In this document: piece after piece, positions 43,749 through 54,667 of the stretch
Numbering within the stretch: the first letter of the stretch is position 1
How the letters are laid out: every line of letters starts with the position of its first letter
NCBI GenBank assembly: GCA_020073485.1
Contig: JAIQFB010000008.1
Location: 114,541 to 178,540 of the forward strand
Length of the DNA stretch: 64,000 nucleotides
From: Terriglobia bacterium
GTDB taxonomy: Bacteria > Acidobacteriota > Terriglobia > Acidiferrales > UBA7541
Direction: 5' to 3'
Program-made: the position numbers and the translations under genes
Notes under the pieces: generated by a model
Databases searched by the model: none
Told to the model about the DNA's origin: nothing
The model's input: the letters and a program-made list of their open reading frames with translations, nothing else

Positions 43749-43776
43749 TTATGGCGGGCAAGCCTGTAAGCCGGAT
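43749..43776. repeat. attR: 28-bp repeat overlapping the rnpB 3' end
   Basis: Identical to 34920-34947. Here it continues into the RNase P RNA gene, supplying the 3' strand of helix P1 so that the RNA stays intact after integration. Confidence 0.93.
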
Positions 43777-44316
43777 TCTGTTCACCGCACAAAGGGTTAG
43801 CCTTGTGCGGTGTAGCGATCATTCCTCTAGGTCCCGGTTCGCACCGGGACTCCAGCAGCCTACCCGAGGGTCCTGACGAGCTGGGCAGCTCTCCCCTCCT
43901 ATTTGGCCTTGCACCACGCGGGGTTTGCCGTGCCTCGTCTGTTGCCAGCCGAGCGGTGGGCTCTTACCCCACCGTTTCACCCTTACCGAGCACTGCAGCC
44001 TTCGACGGCCCGCTTGCGCGGACCATCTTCAAGACCCGCTGAAGGTTTTCCTCCAGCCGGCCACCGAGGCGCTTTGCACCGGCGGTTTATTTTCTGTGGC
44101 ACTGTCCGTAGCCGAAACCTCGCGGCTCGCTTGCGCGAACCGGCCGAAGCGTCAGCCCCCTGGCGTTACCAGGCGCGTTGCCCTTTGGTCCCACACGCTT
44201 TCCGCCAGGGACTTTCATCCCAGGCTTCCAGCGCTGAGGACCACGGTGTCCGGACTTTCCTCCCGGCCAGCCTTCTTGCGAAGACCAGCCCAGCGATCAC
44301 CCGGCTTGCCCGCCAA
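43751..44316 (-). ncRNA. rnpB: RNase P RNA (bacterial type A)
   Basis: Read leftward, the gene begins GGCGGGCAAGCC and ends GGCTTGCCCGCC, forming a 12-bp P1 helix. Universally conserved blocks are present in order: GGGAGGAAAGTCCGGACACC, GGTAACGCCAGG, ACAGAAAATAAACCGCC, GGTAAGGGTGAAACGGTGGGGTAAGAG, AAGGCCAAATAGG, CTAGAGGAATGATCGC and ACAGAATCCGGCTTACAG. At about 565 bases it is much longer than the 377-base E. coli RNA; extra sequence lies in the P12 region and in the specificity domain near P7-P10. It is the catalytic RNA that matures tRNA 5' ends, and here serves as the element's attachment gene. No terminator follows before the element. Confidence 0.97.
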
Positions 44317-44321
44317 CACCT

Positions 44322-44351
44322 ATTATAGCTCGCGCACGCGCATGGAACCAA
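44322..44351 (-). promoter_or_regulatory. Promoter of rnpB
   Basis: Read leftward, TTGGTT (44346-44351) is followed after 18 bases by a perfect TATAAT (44322-44327), placing the start about 7 bases downstream, at the first bases of helix P1. Confidence 0.75.
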
Positions 44352-44398
44352 TAGCGGTCGGCAACGGATAGTGTCGTGGTTTGCAGGTGGATTGGACT

Positions 44399-44525
44399 GC
44401 GGAGGTCGGGGCTTCAGCCCCAACGAAAGGCGATGTCCCATCAGGGGTTTTAACCCCTGAAGCTTCAGGGGCTAAAGCCCGCGATCAAACTAAGCTGGAA
44501 TGTCCGAGCTGAAGCTCGGGCCTCC
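44399..44525. repeat. Cluster of REP-like palindromes (GGGGCTTCAGCCCC type)
   Basis: GGGGCTTCAGCCCC, TCAGGGGTTTTAACCCCTGA, TTCAGGGGCTAAAGCCC and CCGAGCTGAAGCTCGG follow one another within 127 bases. The cluster fills most of the gap between rnpB and the OmpA-like gene (44317-44733), which holds no gene. Confidence 0.7.
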
Positions 44526-44654
44526 AAAAGACGGAATTTGCCAAACAAATTGGGGCGAGACTGATTCGGACAGAATCGAAAAATCGGCGTGAAGGCAAAG
44601 CGTACTGTGGTCCGTAGTGTGCACGCGACTTCGGACCGGAATCAGATGGCGCAA

Positions 44655-44682
44655 GAGCGCCGCCCGGGATCGAGCGGCGCTC
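44655..44682 (-). terminator. Hairpin after the OmpA-like gene
   Basis: A perfect 9-bp stem (44655-44663 with 44674-44682, GAGCGCCGC/GCGGCGCTC) lies about 50 bases after the stop. A strong T tract is missing, so termination efficiency is uncertain. Confidence 0.5.
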
Positions 44683-44733
44683 CCTTGGAGAAATTGCGAT
44701 CGGTTATGTTGACGACTTCCGATTTCCGCCGGC

Positions 44734-45429
44734 CTAGCTTAGCGGCTTGGCGGAGTAAACGGTGACTTCGACGCGGCGACTGGCTTGGCGAGCGGCCTTG
44801 CCTTTGCCCTCGTCGATCAGCTTCTGTTCGCCCAAGCCGATCATGTGGACCCGGTAGACGGGAATATTGTGGCTGCCAACCAGGTAGGAAATCACCGAAT
44901 TGGCGCGCTCGCGGCTCAGCGTGTCGTTGTAGGCGGCGCTGCCGGTCTGGTCGGTGTATCCCTCGACCGTGATGAAATAGCGCTGCAAGGAACCGACTTG
45001 CGTGGCAACGCCGTCCAGCGTGGCCTTTTCGTCCTTGGTCAGGGCAGATTTATTCACTCCGAAATGCACGACGGCTGCGGCGCCGGCGGGTTTGTAATCG
45101 TCGATATTGGCAACGAGCAAGCGCAGATCGCCCAGGCCCTTGGCGTTGGCATCGGACTTGGCCATCGCGCCTTTTGCCGTGCCGTCAGCGGACTTCGCGA
45201 TTTCGTCCGTGGCGGACAGCTTCTTTTCGTCTTCGTCCACCGCCTGATTGGTCTTGGTGATGTCCGAAACCTGCGACGCATCGCGGCTCTTGGAAGCCGC
45301 ATCCACTTCCCCGACCTTCTTATCGATCGGATCAATCGACTGCTTTACGTATCCCTTCGTGGCGCAGCCCACCAAAGAGAACAAACCGGCAGCCAAAGCC
45401 GCGGTCGTAAATAAACTAGCCTTCCTCAT
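44734..45429 (-). CDS. OmpA-family peptidoglycan-binding lipoprotein
   Basis: This 231-residue lipoprotein has a lipobox LVGC (C22), an alanine- and lysine-rich helical region (about 30-100) and a C-terminal OmpA domain with VEGYTDQTGSAAYNDTLSRERA and RRVEVTVY. It should anchor the outer membrane to peptidoglycan. The ATG at 45429 has GGGGGAG 9 bases upstream. The helical linker resembles Lpp-like stalks. It stands alone. Confidence 0.92.
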   Translation of the reverse strand: MRKASLFTTAALAAGLFSLVGCATKGYVKQSIDPIDKKVGEVDAASKSRDASQVSDITKTNQAVDEDEKKLSATDEIAKSADGTAKGAMAKSDANAKGLGDLRLLVANIDDYKPAGAAAVVHFGVNKSALTKDEKATLDGVATQVGSLQRYFITVEGYTDQTGSAAYNDTLSRERANSVISYLVGSHNIPVYRVHMIGLGEQKLIDEGKGKAARQASRRVEVTVYSAKPLS

Positions 45430-45711
45430 TTTTTGCGTCTCCCCCATTTGCGATCCCGGATCATTAGCGCAGCGATCCTAGGATCTCCATTCCCAGAGTG
45501 CACATGGGCTAGGGCACGTGTGCAACCATTTCAGGAATGCCGAACTGTGTCCCGCAAAGCATTGTATATCAAACGATTGGAATAATGCAGGGCAGAAAGG
45601 TGTTTCCTCAGGTGCGGGGGGAATTGCGTAACTTTTACACTACTGTATACACATTAGATACAAATTTTACCTTTTCGGCAATGTGGCGCGTGTTGCCGCG
45701 GCGGCCGAAAA

Positions 45712-47955
<2,244 letters not shown>

Positions 47956-47991
47956 TTATTCTGTGTTTTTGATTTGAATGGAGTGAACCGA

Positions 47992-48909
47992 GTGCCCTCT
48001 CAACTGCGCGACGCCGTACTGATCGTGAACCCCACTGCGGGCGGCGGCCGGCGTGTGCCGCAACTGGACGAGGCGCGGCGAATTTTTCGCGAGGCGGGAA
48101 TCGAGACCGAACTCCAGCAAACGACGGCGCCTGGCGAAGCGACCGTTCTTGCGCGGCGAGCCGTGGGCGAGTCGCGGCAACTCGCCATCGTCTGCGGCGG
48201 AGACGGCACCGTGAACGAAGCGGTGAACGGACTGGCTTGCAGCCAGGTGCCTCTGGCCGTGCTGCCATCGGGAACTGCAAACGTTTTGGCGAAAGAACTT
48301 GGCCTTCCCTGGAATCTGCCGCGCGCGGCCGCCCGCATTGCTCGCGCGCCGTACCGGCGGATCGCGCTGGGACTGGCGATTCCGGAAAAATCCAGTGGCG
48401 AGCCGCGCTATTTCCTGAGCCTCGCGGGCGCGGGCGCCGACGGGGCGCTGGTTTCCGCGGTTCGCCCGGAGATCAAGCTGAAGGCGGGGATTCTGGCGTA
48501 CTGGCAGGAAGGTTTCCGGCAGCTCTCGCGTTACAATTTTCCGCTTTTCCGGACGATGATGGCGGACGGGCCGATCGACGCTTCGCTGGTGGTGGTAGGG
48601 CGCACGAAACATTACGGCGGGCCGTTCAAGATCACCACGGAAGCCGATCTCATGCGCCCGGAGTTTGAACTCGCGTTTGTGACCACGCGCAGCGCGTGGC
48701 GCTATATCGCCTACTTGCCTCTACTCTGGGCCGGAAAATTGCGCGGCGCGCGGTACGTTCGATTCTTCAAGGCCAGTTCCCTTCATTGCGCGTCGACTAC
48801 TTCTTCGCAAGTGCTGATCCAGGTGGATGGAGAACCCGCCGGATGCCTGCCCGTGGAATTCCGCATTGTGCCTGACGCTCTCACCCTCGCCATACCCGAT
48901 CCGGTGTAG
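47992..48909 (+). CDS. Diacylglycerol kinase-family lipid kinase
   Basis: This 305-residue protein has the DAGK catalytic core: IVNPTAGGG at the N-terminus, the nucleotide-binding GGDGTVNEAVNGL and LPSGTANVLAKELG. The C-terminal beta domain ends with VLIQVDGEPAGCLPVEF. It phosphorylates a lipid (diacylglycerol or sphingoid base) or acts in lipid synthesis like YegS/BmrU. The start is GTG at 47992 with GGAG 8 bases upstream. It is divergent from ligA. Confidence 0.92.
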   Translation: MPSQLRDAVLIVNPTAGGGRRVPQLDEARRIFREAGIETELQQTTAPGEATVLARRAVGESRQLAIVCGGDGTVNEAVNGLACSQVPLAVLPSGTANVLAKELGLPWNLPRAAARIARAPYRRIALGLAIPEKSSGEPRYFLSLAGAGADGALVSAVRPEIKLKAGILAYWQEGFRQLSRYNFPLFRTMMADGPIDASLVVVGRTKHYGGPFKITTEADLMRPEFELAFVTTRSAWRYIAYLPLLWAGKLRGARYVRFFKASSLHCASTTSSQVLIQVDGEPAGCLPVEFRIVPDALTLAIPDPV

Positions 48910-48943
48910 TATTCGCACGGAGCCCTGAAAAGAAGTTGATGTT

Positions 48944-49020
48944 GGTGGCACAGGCTTCAGCCTGTGCGCAGTGTCGCGCCGTCGAGAATTAAAACCGCAC
49001 ACGCTGAAGCCTGTGCCACC
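48944..49020. repeat. Dispersed family-1-like palindrome (GGCACAGGCTTCAGCCTGTGC variant)
   Basis: GGTGGCACAGGCTTCAGCCTGTGC and its inverted partner GCTGAAGCCTGTGCCACC flank AAAACCGCA. Same layout as the GTAGGACAGGC copies, but with coordinated changes in both arms (GGCAC replacing GGAC), so pairing is preserved. Confidence 0.75.
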
Positions 49021-49030
49021 CCATAAATCC

Positions 49031-50038
49031 ATGGAACCTGTGACGCATGCGCTTGCCTCGATTGCGCTGGGGCGAGCGGGACTCAATAAAATGACGCGCA
49101 TGGCGACACCCACGCTGCTGGTTTCCGGCATGGCGGCCGACGTGGATTGGGCAACGCGCCTGGGCGGCGCAAGCGCGTTTCTGCACGGCCATCGCACGGC
49201 CACGCATTCCTTAATAGGCACGGCCGCCATCATCGCGGGCGTCACGGCGGCATTCTGGATCGCCGGAAAAAAATATCCGAAATACGCCGTCGGGATGATG
49301 GCCGCGACTCTCATTTGCGCGATCGGCGCATCGGCGCACCTCTTTCTTGACCTGCTGAACGGGTACGGGGTGAAGCTGCTGTGGCCGTTCAGTCAGAAAT
49401 GGTACGCGTGGGACCTGGCGGATGCGGTGGACGCGTGGATTATTTTCTTCTTGCTCGCCGGATTGCTCTTGCCGGAACTTTTTCGGCTGATTCATGAAGA
49501 AATCGGGTCCAAGCCCAAGCGGCATGGCCGTCGGCGCGGGGCGATCGCAGGACTGATTCTGGTGGCGCTGTTTCTCGCGGGGCGGGCGTTCGCGCACCAA
49601 CGTGCCGTGGCAATGCTGGACGCGCGGGAATATCGCGCGCAGTCGCCGCTGGTCGTCGCGGCTTTCCCGAGGCCCTCGAATCCGCTGGCGTGGTCCGGAG
49701 TGGTGGAAACAGACAACGCGCTGTTCAATGTGGAGGTGCCGCTTGGCCCGGGCACCACCTTCGATCCCGATTCAGCCGCAGTGCATTTCAAGCCGCTACC
49801 TTCTCTGGCTCTGAGTAACGCCGTCGCCAGCGCCACCGCAGTTGAATTCTTGGAGTACGCGCGGTTTCCGCTGGCGAATGTCGAGCCGAACGGCGCCGGT
49901 TACAGGGTGCGGATTCGCGACATGCGTTTTGCGTCCGGACTTCGCGGACGGCGCGGCATTGTTGCCGTGATCGATCTGAATGCGCAAAGCCTGGTAATTG
50001 CCGAGCGCCTGGAATTTGATTCCGGGACGAATTATTAA
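49031..50038 (+). CDS. YdjM-family (DUF457-like) membrane protein
   Basis: This 335-residue protein matches the family annotated as membrane-bound metal-dependent hydrolases: MEPVTHALASIALGRAGL at the N-terminus, DVDW and HRTATHSL, which supply candidate metal ligands, and ASAHLFLDLLNGYG. Five or so membrane helices precede a C-terminal soluble domain (from about 205). Members respond to DNA damage in E. coli, but the reaction is unknown. It lies just after a family-1 repeat. Confidence 0.87.
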   Translation: MEPVTHALASIALGRAGLNKMTRMATPTLLVSGMAADVDWATRLGGASAFLHGHRTATHSLIGTAAIIAGVTAAFWIAGKKYPKYAVGMMAATLICAIGASAHLFLDLLNGYGVKLLWPFSQKWYAWDLADAVDAWIIFFLLAGLLLPELFRLIHEEIGSKPKRHGRRRGAIAGLILVALFLAGRAFAHQRAVAMLDAREYRAQSPLVVAAFPRPSNPLAWSGVVETDNALFNVEVPLGPGTTFDPDSAAVHFKPLPSLALSNAVASATAVEFLEYARFPLANVEPNGAGYRVRIRDMRFASGLRGRRGIVAVIDLNAQSLVIAERLEFDSGTNY

Positions 50039-50083
50039 ATTCGTAGATTTGCAAAATGCCATGCGGGGGCGGACGGAGCCGGA

Positions 50084-51004
50084 CTATTCGCGGTTACGGG
50101 AAAATATCTCCGTGAGATTGAATCCCGCGCTGAACGTGAGGGTGTTCAGCGCGTAATGAATGCTGCGGTCAAAGGCGGCGGTCAGGTCCAGATACCGCGT
50201 CGGGCTGAATTCCACCGAAGCGTCATATCCATCGTCGCTGACCAGTTTCGCGCCGCCCACTGTTCTCTGGGCGATTTCAAAGACGCGGTTGTGCCTTCCC
50301 CCGGCTCCGGACGACCCGGGCCGCAGAATCCGGCTATAGATCATTTGCGTCCCCCAAGGCACGACCTGATACACATCCCCGCTGACCGACCAGCGATCGA
50401 AGAGCTGAATTTGCGGGCCCACCGTAAACTCCGCGACCTTGCCCAATGTCAGATAGGGGCGCTGCACTTTGGCGTGGCCCGGCCTGCTGCCGTTGTTCAA
50501 GCTGTTCCCCACGTCGATATCGAGAAATGGCGTAATCAACCCGAGGTCGCGTTCAAAATGATTGTCGATATCGTAGGTGACGGTCCCCGTGCTGAATCCC
50601 TTGGTGGCGCTGCCCGTGGGAAATGCGATGGTTGCGGTGGGCTGGTAGTCGACAACGAGCAGGCTCAGGGACAGCCGGCCGTCCACCGCGAAATTCCCGA
50701 TGCCCGTAGTGGCCGAGGAGAACGCGCTTTTCTGCGCTGGCGGAAGGACAAAATACACGGGGACGACGGCGTCCATTCCCAGCAGAGGAGAGAAATTGTA
50801 GCCAACGTCGTTGCTCATCTGGATCACGGAGCCGGAGGAGCTATAGCTACCATCGAGCGTCGAATAAACGGTCATGGTCGGGCGGACTTTGCCCGAATGC
50901 CAGGCCTGGGCACTTGCCTGCGGCACGCAGAGACCGAGCAGGAACATCAGCAGGGCGAATGCGGCCATGCTGCCGGGAGCCGAGATTGCGGGCGAGCGAT
51001 TCAT
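50084..51004 (-). CDS. Outer-membrane beta-barrel protein
   Basis: This 306-residue protein has a signal peptide ending in ASAQA. Alternating amphipathic strands then run to the C-terminus (LTFSAGFNLTEIFSRNRE). The overall pattern resembles transporter- or MetA-like barrels. The ATG at 51004 is chosen by the signal peptide; the open frame extends 35 codons upstream. No ligand is known. Confidence 0.75.
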   Translation of the reverse strand: MNRSPAISAPGSMAAFALLMFLLGLCVPQASAQAWHSGKVRPTMTVYSTLDGSYSSSGSVIQMSNDVGYNFSPLLGMDAVVPVYFVLPPAQKSAFSSATTGIGNFAVDGRLSLSLLVVDYQPTATIAFPTGSATKGFSTGTVTYDIDNHFERDLGLITPFLDIDVGNSLNNGSRPGHAKVQRPYLTLGKVAEFTVGPQIQLFDRWSVSGDVYQVVPWGTQMIYSRILRPGSSGAGGRHNRVFEIAQRTVGGAKLVSDDGYDASVEFSPTRYLDLTAAFDRSIHYALNTLTFSAGFNLTEIFSRNRE

Positions 51005-51149
51005 ACACCCAGATTCGACGCGCGCACCGCATACGACAATGGTACGGCGGATTTTTGTGCCGAATGGCGCATTGTGGCTTTGGGAGCGGTATTTAATCCT
51101 GGGCAGCAACTTTCCTTAACTCAGGCAGCGAGGAAAGAAGGCCTGTGCG

Positions 51150-51767
51150 TCAGGACTTCTTGGGAGGAGTAAACGCCAAGCGGGAGGCCAGATAAAGGGT
51201 CACGGCAACGAGTAGGGTAATTGCGGCGACTTCCAGCTTGTGCGTGAGCAGGAAAGGGATGGCTTGATCTCCGTACCTCACGGCCAGATAGCCTTCGCCG
51301 AAAAACCGGAATCCGCGAGCCACAACCAGACCGATCACGAACGAACGCACCGGCATTTCCAGCGCCCCCGCGGCAATCACAAACACCTTGAACGGATTGG
51401 GCGGAGGCAGCAGCGCCGTGACCAGAATGCTCACGAAGCCGTTTTTGTTGATCCAGGCGTGAATATGCCGCGCGCGCGGGCCGGCATGTTTGTGAAACAT
51501 GGCCTCGCCGCCTTTCCGCGCCAAGTAGTAGAGCAGCAGGCAGCCCGACACGGACCCGATGGTGGCCATCGCCGCGTAATAGGGCATGCGTAATGGGTTG
51601 CGGATGGAAAGGTCGATTAAAAGCAGATCGTTGATGACCGGAAACGTGAGAACCGAGGAGTCCAAAAACGCGATCAGGAAAAGGCCCGGCCCGCCCGCGG
51701 CGGCAACGATGGCCTGGAGCCAGGCGGGCAGATGAAACTTCGGTGTCGGCGCTTCCATGAGTGGCAT
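51150..51767 (-). CDS. VTT-domain (DedA/YqaA-like) membrane protein
   Basis: This 205-residue protein has the VTT/SNARE-associated core: GGPGLFLIAFLDSSVLTFPVINDLLL at the N-terminus, and TALLPPPNPFKVFVIAAGALEMPVRSFVIG in the middle with the conserved proline run. Four to five membrane helices. YqaA/DedA members act in lipid flipping and membrane homeostasis. It is convergent with nothing close and stands alone. Confidence 0.9.
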   Translation of the reverse strand: MPLMEAPTPKFHLPAWLQAIVAAAGGPGLFLIAFLDSSVLTFPVINDLLLIDLSIRNPLRMPYYAAMATIGSVSGCLLLYYLARKGGEAMFHKHAGPRARHIHAWINKNGFVSILVTALLPPPNPFKVFVIAAGALEMPVRSFVIGLVVARGFRFFGEGYLAVRYGDQAIPFLLTHKLEVAAITLLVAVTLYLASRLAFTPPKKS

Positions 51768-51921
51768 TGGAAAAGTTCGATTGTAGCAGAGTCATCCGAG
51801 CGGCGGGCCATCAGCCGTGACCACAGGTTTTGCATGTGCGTTGCTTGACACGGCCATAAGTTGAATGGAATATGGCCTGCAAGTTTTCGATTCTGGAGGT
51901 GCTTTACATCTTGGGAGGCCT

Positions 51922-53286
51922 ATGCTGAACCGGAGAGAATTCCTCGTGGCAACAGGCGCGAGTGCGGCGGGATTGGGCCTGGCTTCCCTGCCTCATTTTT
52001 CCCCATTGGCCGCGCTTCCGCTGGCGAAGCCTGACATTTCGCTGCGCATCGCTCCGGTCACTGTGGAAATCGCGCTGGGCGTCGCGATCAAGACCATCGG
52101 GTACAACGGGAAAGTTCCCGGGCCGGTCCTGCGAACGCGCGAAGGAAAGCGCGCGACGGTCGAAGTTCACAACGACACCGACATGCCTGAACTGGTTCAC
52201 TGGCACGGGCAGTTTGTGGCCTCCGACGTGGACGGATCCGAAGAGGAAGGGACGCCGCTGGTGCCCGCCCATGGCAGCCGCCGGTACACGATTGTTCCGG
52301 CGCCGTCGGGGACGCGCTACTACCACACGCACATGGCCTCCAAGGGCGAACTCGAGCGCGGAACTTTTAACGGGCAATTCGGATTTTTCTATGTCGAGCC
52401 GAAGAGCGAGCCGGGAAATTACGATCAGGAATTTTTTCTCGCGGCCCATCAGTGGGGGCCTTCGCTGGCGCACAAGGGTCCGCAAAATAACGGCTGGGAA
52501 ATCGCCTATGAGCACGCCTCCATCAATGACAAAGCCCTGGGGCATGGCGAACCCATACGCGTGAAGAAGGGGCAGCGCGTGTTGCTGCGCTTTCTGAATG
52601 CCAGCGCCACCGATGACATTGCGTTCGCGCTGCCGGGGCATAAGTTCAAAGTGATCGCGCTGGACGGCAATCCCGTGCCCGTGCAGGCTGAGGTGGAGAT
52701 TCTTACGCTGGGCGTGGCCGAGCGCGCGGATGCGATCGTGGAGATGAACAACCCGGGCGTGTGGGTCCTGGGCGCGGCCAGCGATGAGGACCGCGGGATG
52801 GGAATGGGCGTAGTCATCGAGTACGCGAACGAAAAGGGCGAGCCGGCCTGGGTGAAGCCGCCGAAAATTCCGTGGGACTACACGGTTTTTGGCGGCCAGG
52901 CGAAACATCCCGAGCCGGACGGCACGTTCGATCTGACGTTCAAGAAAATTCCGGGCGAGCGGGTCACGTTCAATCGCTGGACCATCAATGACAAATCGTG
53001 GCCTGACACGGACCCGCTGGTGGTGCAGGCGGGCAAGCGGTACCGCATGATTTTCCGCAATCAGACCGGGGACACGCACCCGCTCCATTTGCACCGGCAC
53101 AGCTTCGAAATCGTGAGTATCGGCGGTAAGCCCACGTCCGGGATCATGAAGGACGTTTTGAATATTGCGCGATTCAGCGAGGCGGAAGTGGAATTTGTCG
53201 CGGATCATCCGGGATTATCGCTGTTTCATTGCCATATGCAGTTGCACATGGATTTCGGATTCATGGCCATGGTGAAGTACGCGTAG
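51922..53286 (+). CDS. Tat-exported multicopper oxidase
   Basis: This 454-residue enzyme oxidises substrates with four-electron reduction of oxygen. The N-terminus LNRREFLVATGASAAG is a twin-arginine signal. All four copper motifs are present: HWHGQ (H93, H95), HTH (H135, H137), HPLHLHRH and HCHMQLHMDFGFM near the C-terminus, including the type 1 copper cysteine and methionine. The ATG at 51922 has GGGAGG 3 bases upstream; a frame 19 codons longer lacks one. Substrate may be metal ions or phenolics; undecided. Confidence 0.93.
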   Translation: MLNRREFLVATGASAAGLGLASLPHFSPLAALPLAKPDISLRIAPVTVEIALGVAIKTIGYNGKVPGPVLRTREGKRATVEVHNDTDMPELVHWHGQFVASDVDGSEEEGTPLVPAHGSRRYTIVPAPSGTRYYHTHMASKGELERGTFNGQFGFFYVEPKSEPGNYDQEFFLAAHQWGPSLAHKGPQNNGWEIAYEHASINDKALGHGEPIRVKKGQRVLLRFLNASATDDIAFALPGHKFKVIALDGNPVPVQAEVEILTLGVAERADAIVEMNNPGVWVLGAASDEDRGMGMGVVIEYANEKGEPAWVKPPKIPWDYTVFGGQAKHPEPDGTFDLTFKKIPGERVTFNRWTINDKSWPDTDPLVVQAGKRYRMIFRNQTGDTHPLHLHRHSFEIVSIGGKPTSGIMKDVLNIARFSEAEVEFVADHPGLSLFHCHMQLHMDFGFMAMVKYA

Positions 53287-53457
53287 TCCGGCTGGTGAGG
53301 AGGAATTTGAGATTTGCAATTTGAAATTGGCACGCATGCAGCTTAACGTCACTCGCGCGATCGCCGCTTGGCGGTACCTTCGCGGATCGCAGCTTGAACC
53401 ACTCCTCCATCCGTCGTATTCTGCCAACACCGAGTGCTCGTAAAGGAGAAAACTGGA

Positions 53458-53994
53458 ATGAAGCGATTGATCTGTCTGGCACTACTCTGTTTGGCCGTGC
53501 CCCTGATGTCACAGGCTCAGGATGCGGCGGCGAATCCGCTCAGTACGACGGTCCGGAAGATTCTCACCGACAATGCCAAGAACCTGGTGGCGGGCGCCGA
53601 AGCCATGCCCGCGGAAAAGTACAGCTTTCAGCCTTCGCCCGATATCCGGACATTCGGGCAAGTGATCGCGCATGTCGCCATGGTGAACAACAATGTTTGC
53701 GCCATGCTCTTCAAGCCGGCCGCGCCGATGCCCGAGAAGATTGCCGAAACCGATCCGAAAGAAAAACTCGTGGCCGGGCTGAAAGCCTCCATGGACTATT
53801 GCGACCAGGCATTCTCCAAGCTCACCGACGCCAATTTGACCGAGATGATTCCCTCCTTCGGTGGGCGCCAGATGACCCGGATGGGCGTGGCGTTGATCGT
53901 GACCAACGATTTGATCGATCACTATGCCGGCATGGCAATTTATCTGCGCATGAATAAGGTGCTTCCTCCCACGGCGATGAAGATGCCGATGTAG
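53458..53994 (+). CDS. Exported DinB-like protein
   Basis: This 178-residue protein has a signal peptide (LICLALLCLAVPLMSQA) followed by a DinB-type four-helix bundle: FGQVIAHVAMVNNN and DLIDHYAGMAIYLR carry the histidines usual for metal binding. AGGAGA lies 8 bases before the ATG. DinB proteins are metal-dependent transferases in some cases; exported versions are common in Acidobacteriota and unstudied. Confidence 0.85.
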   Translation: MKRLICLALLCLAVPLMSQAQDAAANPLSTTVRKILTDNAKNLVAGAEAMPAEKYSFQPSPDIRTFGQVIAHVAMVNNNVCAMLFKPAAPMPEKIAETDPKEKLVAGLKASMDYCDQAFSKLTDANLTEMIPSFGGRQMTRMGVALIVTNDLIDHYAGMAIYLRMNKVLPPTAMKMPM

Positions 53995-54090
53995 GAACCG
54001 CCCGCGCCGTTGCGCATGGTTCCGTTGTTCGGAGTGTATGTTGCGGGGGGTTCCACCCCGAACAGGCGGGTGGAATCCTGCTTGAGGACA

Positions 54091-54123
54091 GGCCCGCGTC
54101 CCGAACGTGTCGGGACGCGGGCC
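54091..54123. terminator. Strong intergenic hairpin after the DinB-like gene
   Basis: A perfect 14-bp GC-rich stem (54091-54104 with 54110-54123) closes a 5-base loop. No T tract follows, so it may be an mRNA-stabilising or REP-like hairpin rather than a classic terminator. Confidence 0.5.
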
Positions 54124-54242
54124 AGCGGACACTAGATTCCCTAACACTTGGTTCTAAACTCTGACTTTACAGCCAGATCGTCGCAAGCGAGCGCGGGGCA
54201 TCAAAAGCTTCCATTTTAGGACAATTACTCCCCCGGAACGGT

Positions 54243-54270
54243 TTGACCCCCCACCCCCGTCGTGTTATAA
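54243..54270 (+). promoter_or_regulatory. Candidate promoter for hppA
   Basis: TTGACC (54243-54248) and TTATAA (54265-54270) are separated by 16 bases, giving a predicted start near 54277 and a leader of about 390 bases. Confidence 0.5.
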
Positions 54271-54276
54271 AAATGA

Positions 54277-54667
54277 GCCTTGTTCCGGCCCGAATGACAG
54301 GTTTTGGGTGTCCTTTTCTGCTCGGAGAGATACTGAGTTGGCATTCAGTAGCAGGGACAATGCAAAGCACTCCTGTGCCCTCTCGGGAGTGCGGGCTCCT
54401 TTTTCGCGGAACGAATCCGCCCGCGTGGTGAATAGGGTGTGGGCTAAAGTCTTACGCAGCACGTCCCGGCAAGATGGGACACCAGCAGCCCTTTGGATTT
54501 CGTGACGTGTGGAGCCTGCAGTAGATGGCGTGGCAGCCTGCAGCATATCCGGCCTGCAATTCCCGATTACGCCCTGTTCCCAAAGGCCCGGGGCGAAAGG
54601 GTGTGCCGGAAGTCAGCACAAAGACGACTCGATTTCAAGATTTCGAAGTCACGATGGAGGATCACTG
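54277..54667 (+). promoter_or_regulatory. Long structured leader of hppA with attenuator-like hairpin
   Basis: GCACTCC (about 54367) pairs with GGGAGTGC (about 54385-54392) and is followed by GGGCTCCTTTTT, an intrinsic-terminator-like signal within the leader. Further possible stems include GTCCCGGCAAGATGGGAC (about 54465-54482) and repeated GCCTGCAG segments near 54513-54545. No known riboswitch consensus was recognised. The 673-base gap contains no convincing protein gene. Confidence 0.4.

Larger units (their letters stand above)
34920..43776. mobile_element. Integrative element inserted in the 3' end of rnpB
   Basis: The element is bounded by a perfect 28-bp direct repeat whose right copy is the end of the RNase P RNA gene. 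It carries a tyrosine integrase adjacent to the right repeat, a HTH protein coupled to it, a HUH Rep-like protein, zinc-ribbon and ribbon-helix-helix-like proteins, and exported proteins of unknown function. GC is visibly lower than in the flanks. Putative arm sites lie inside both ends. Size is 8.86 kb. No conjugation or capsid gene is recognised, so it is either mobilised by others or a replicative integrative plasmid or satellite. Confidence 0.9.

Noticed and set aside
43803..44371. Several open frames across the RNase P RNA gene
   Set aside because: The region is fully explained by conserved RNase P RNA blocks and a closed P1 helix.
54340..54410. GGGACAATGCAAAGCAC resembling a c-di-GMP (GEMM) riboswitch segment
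   Set aside because: The second conserved strand and tetraloop receptor of the motif could not be found in order.
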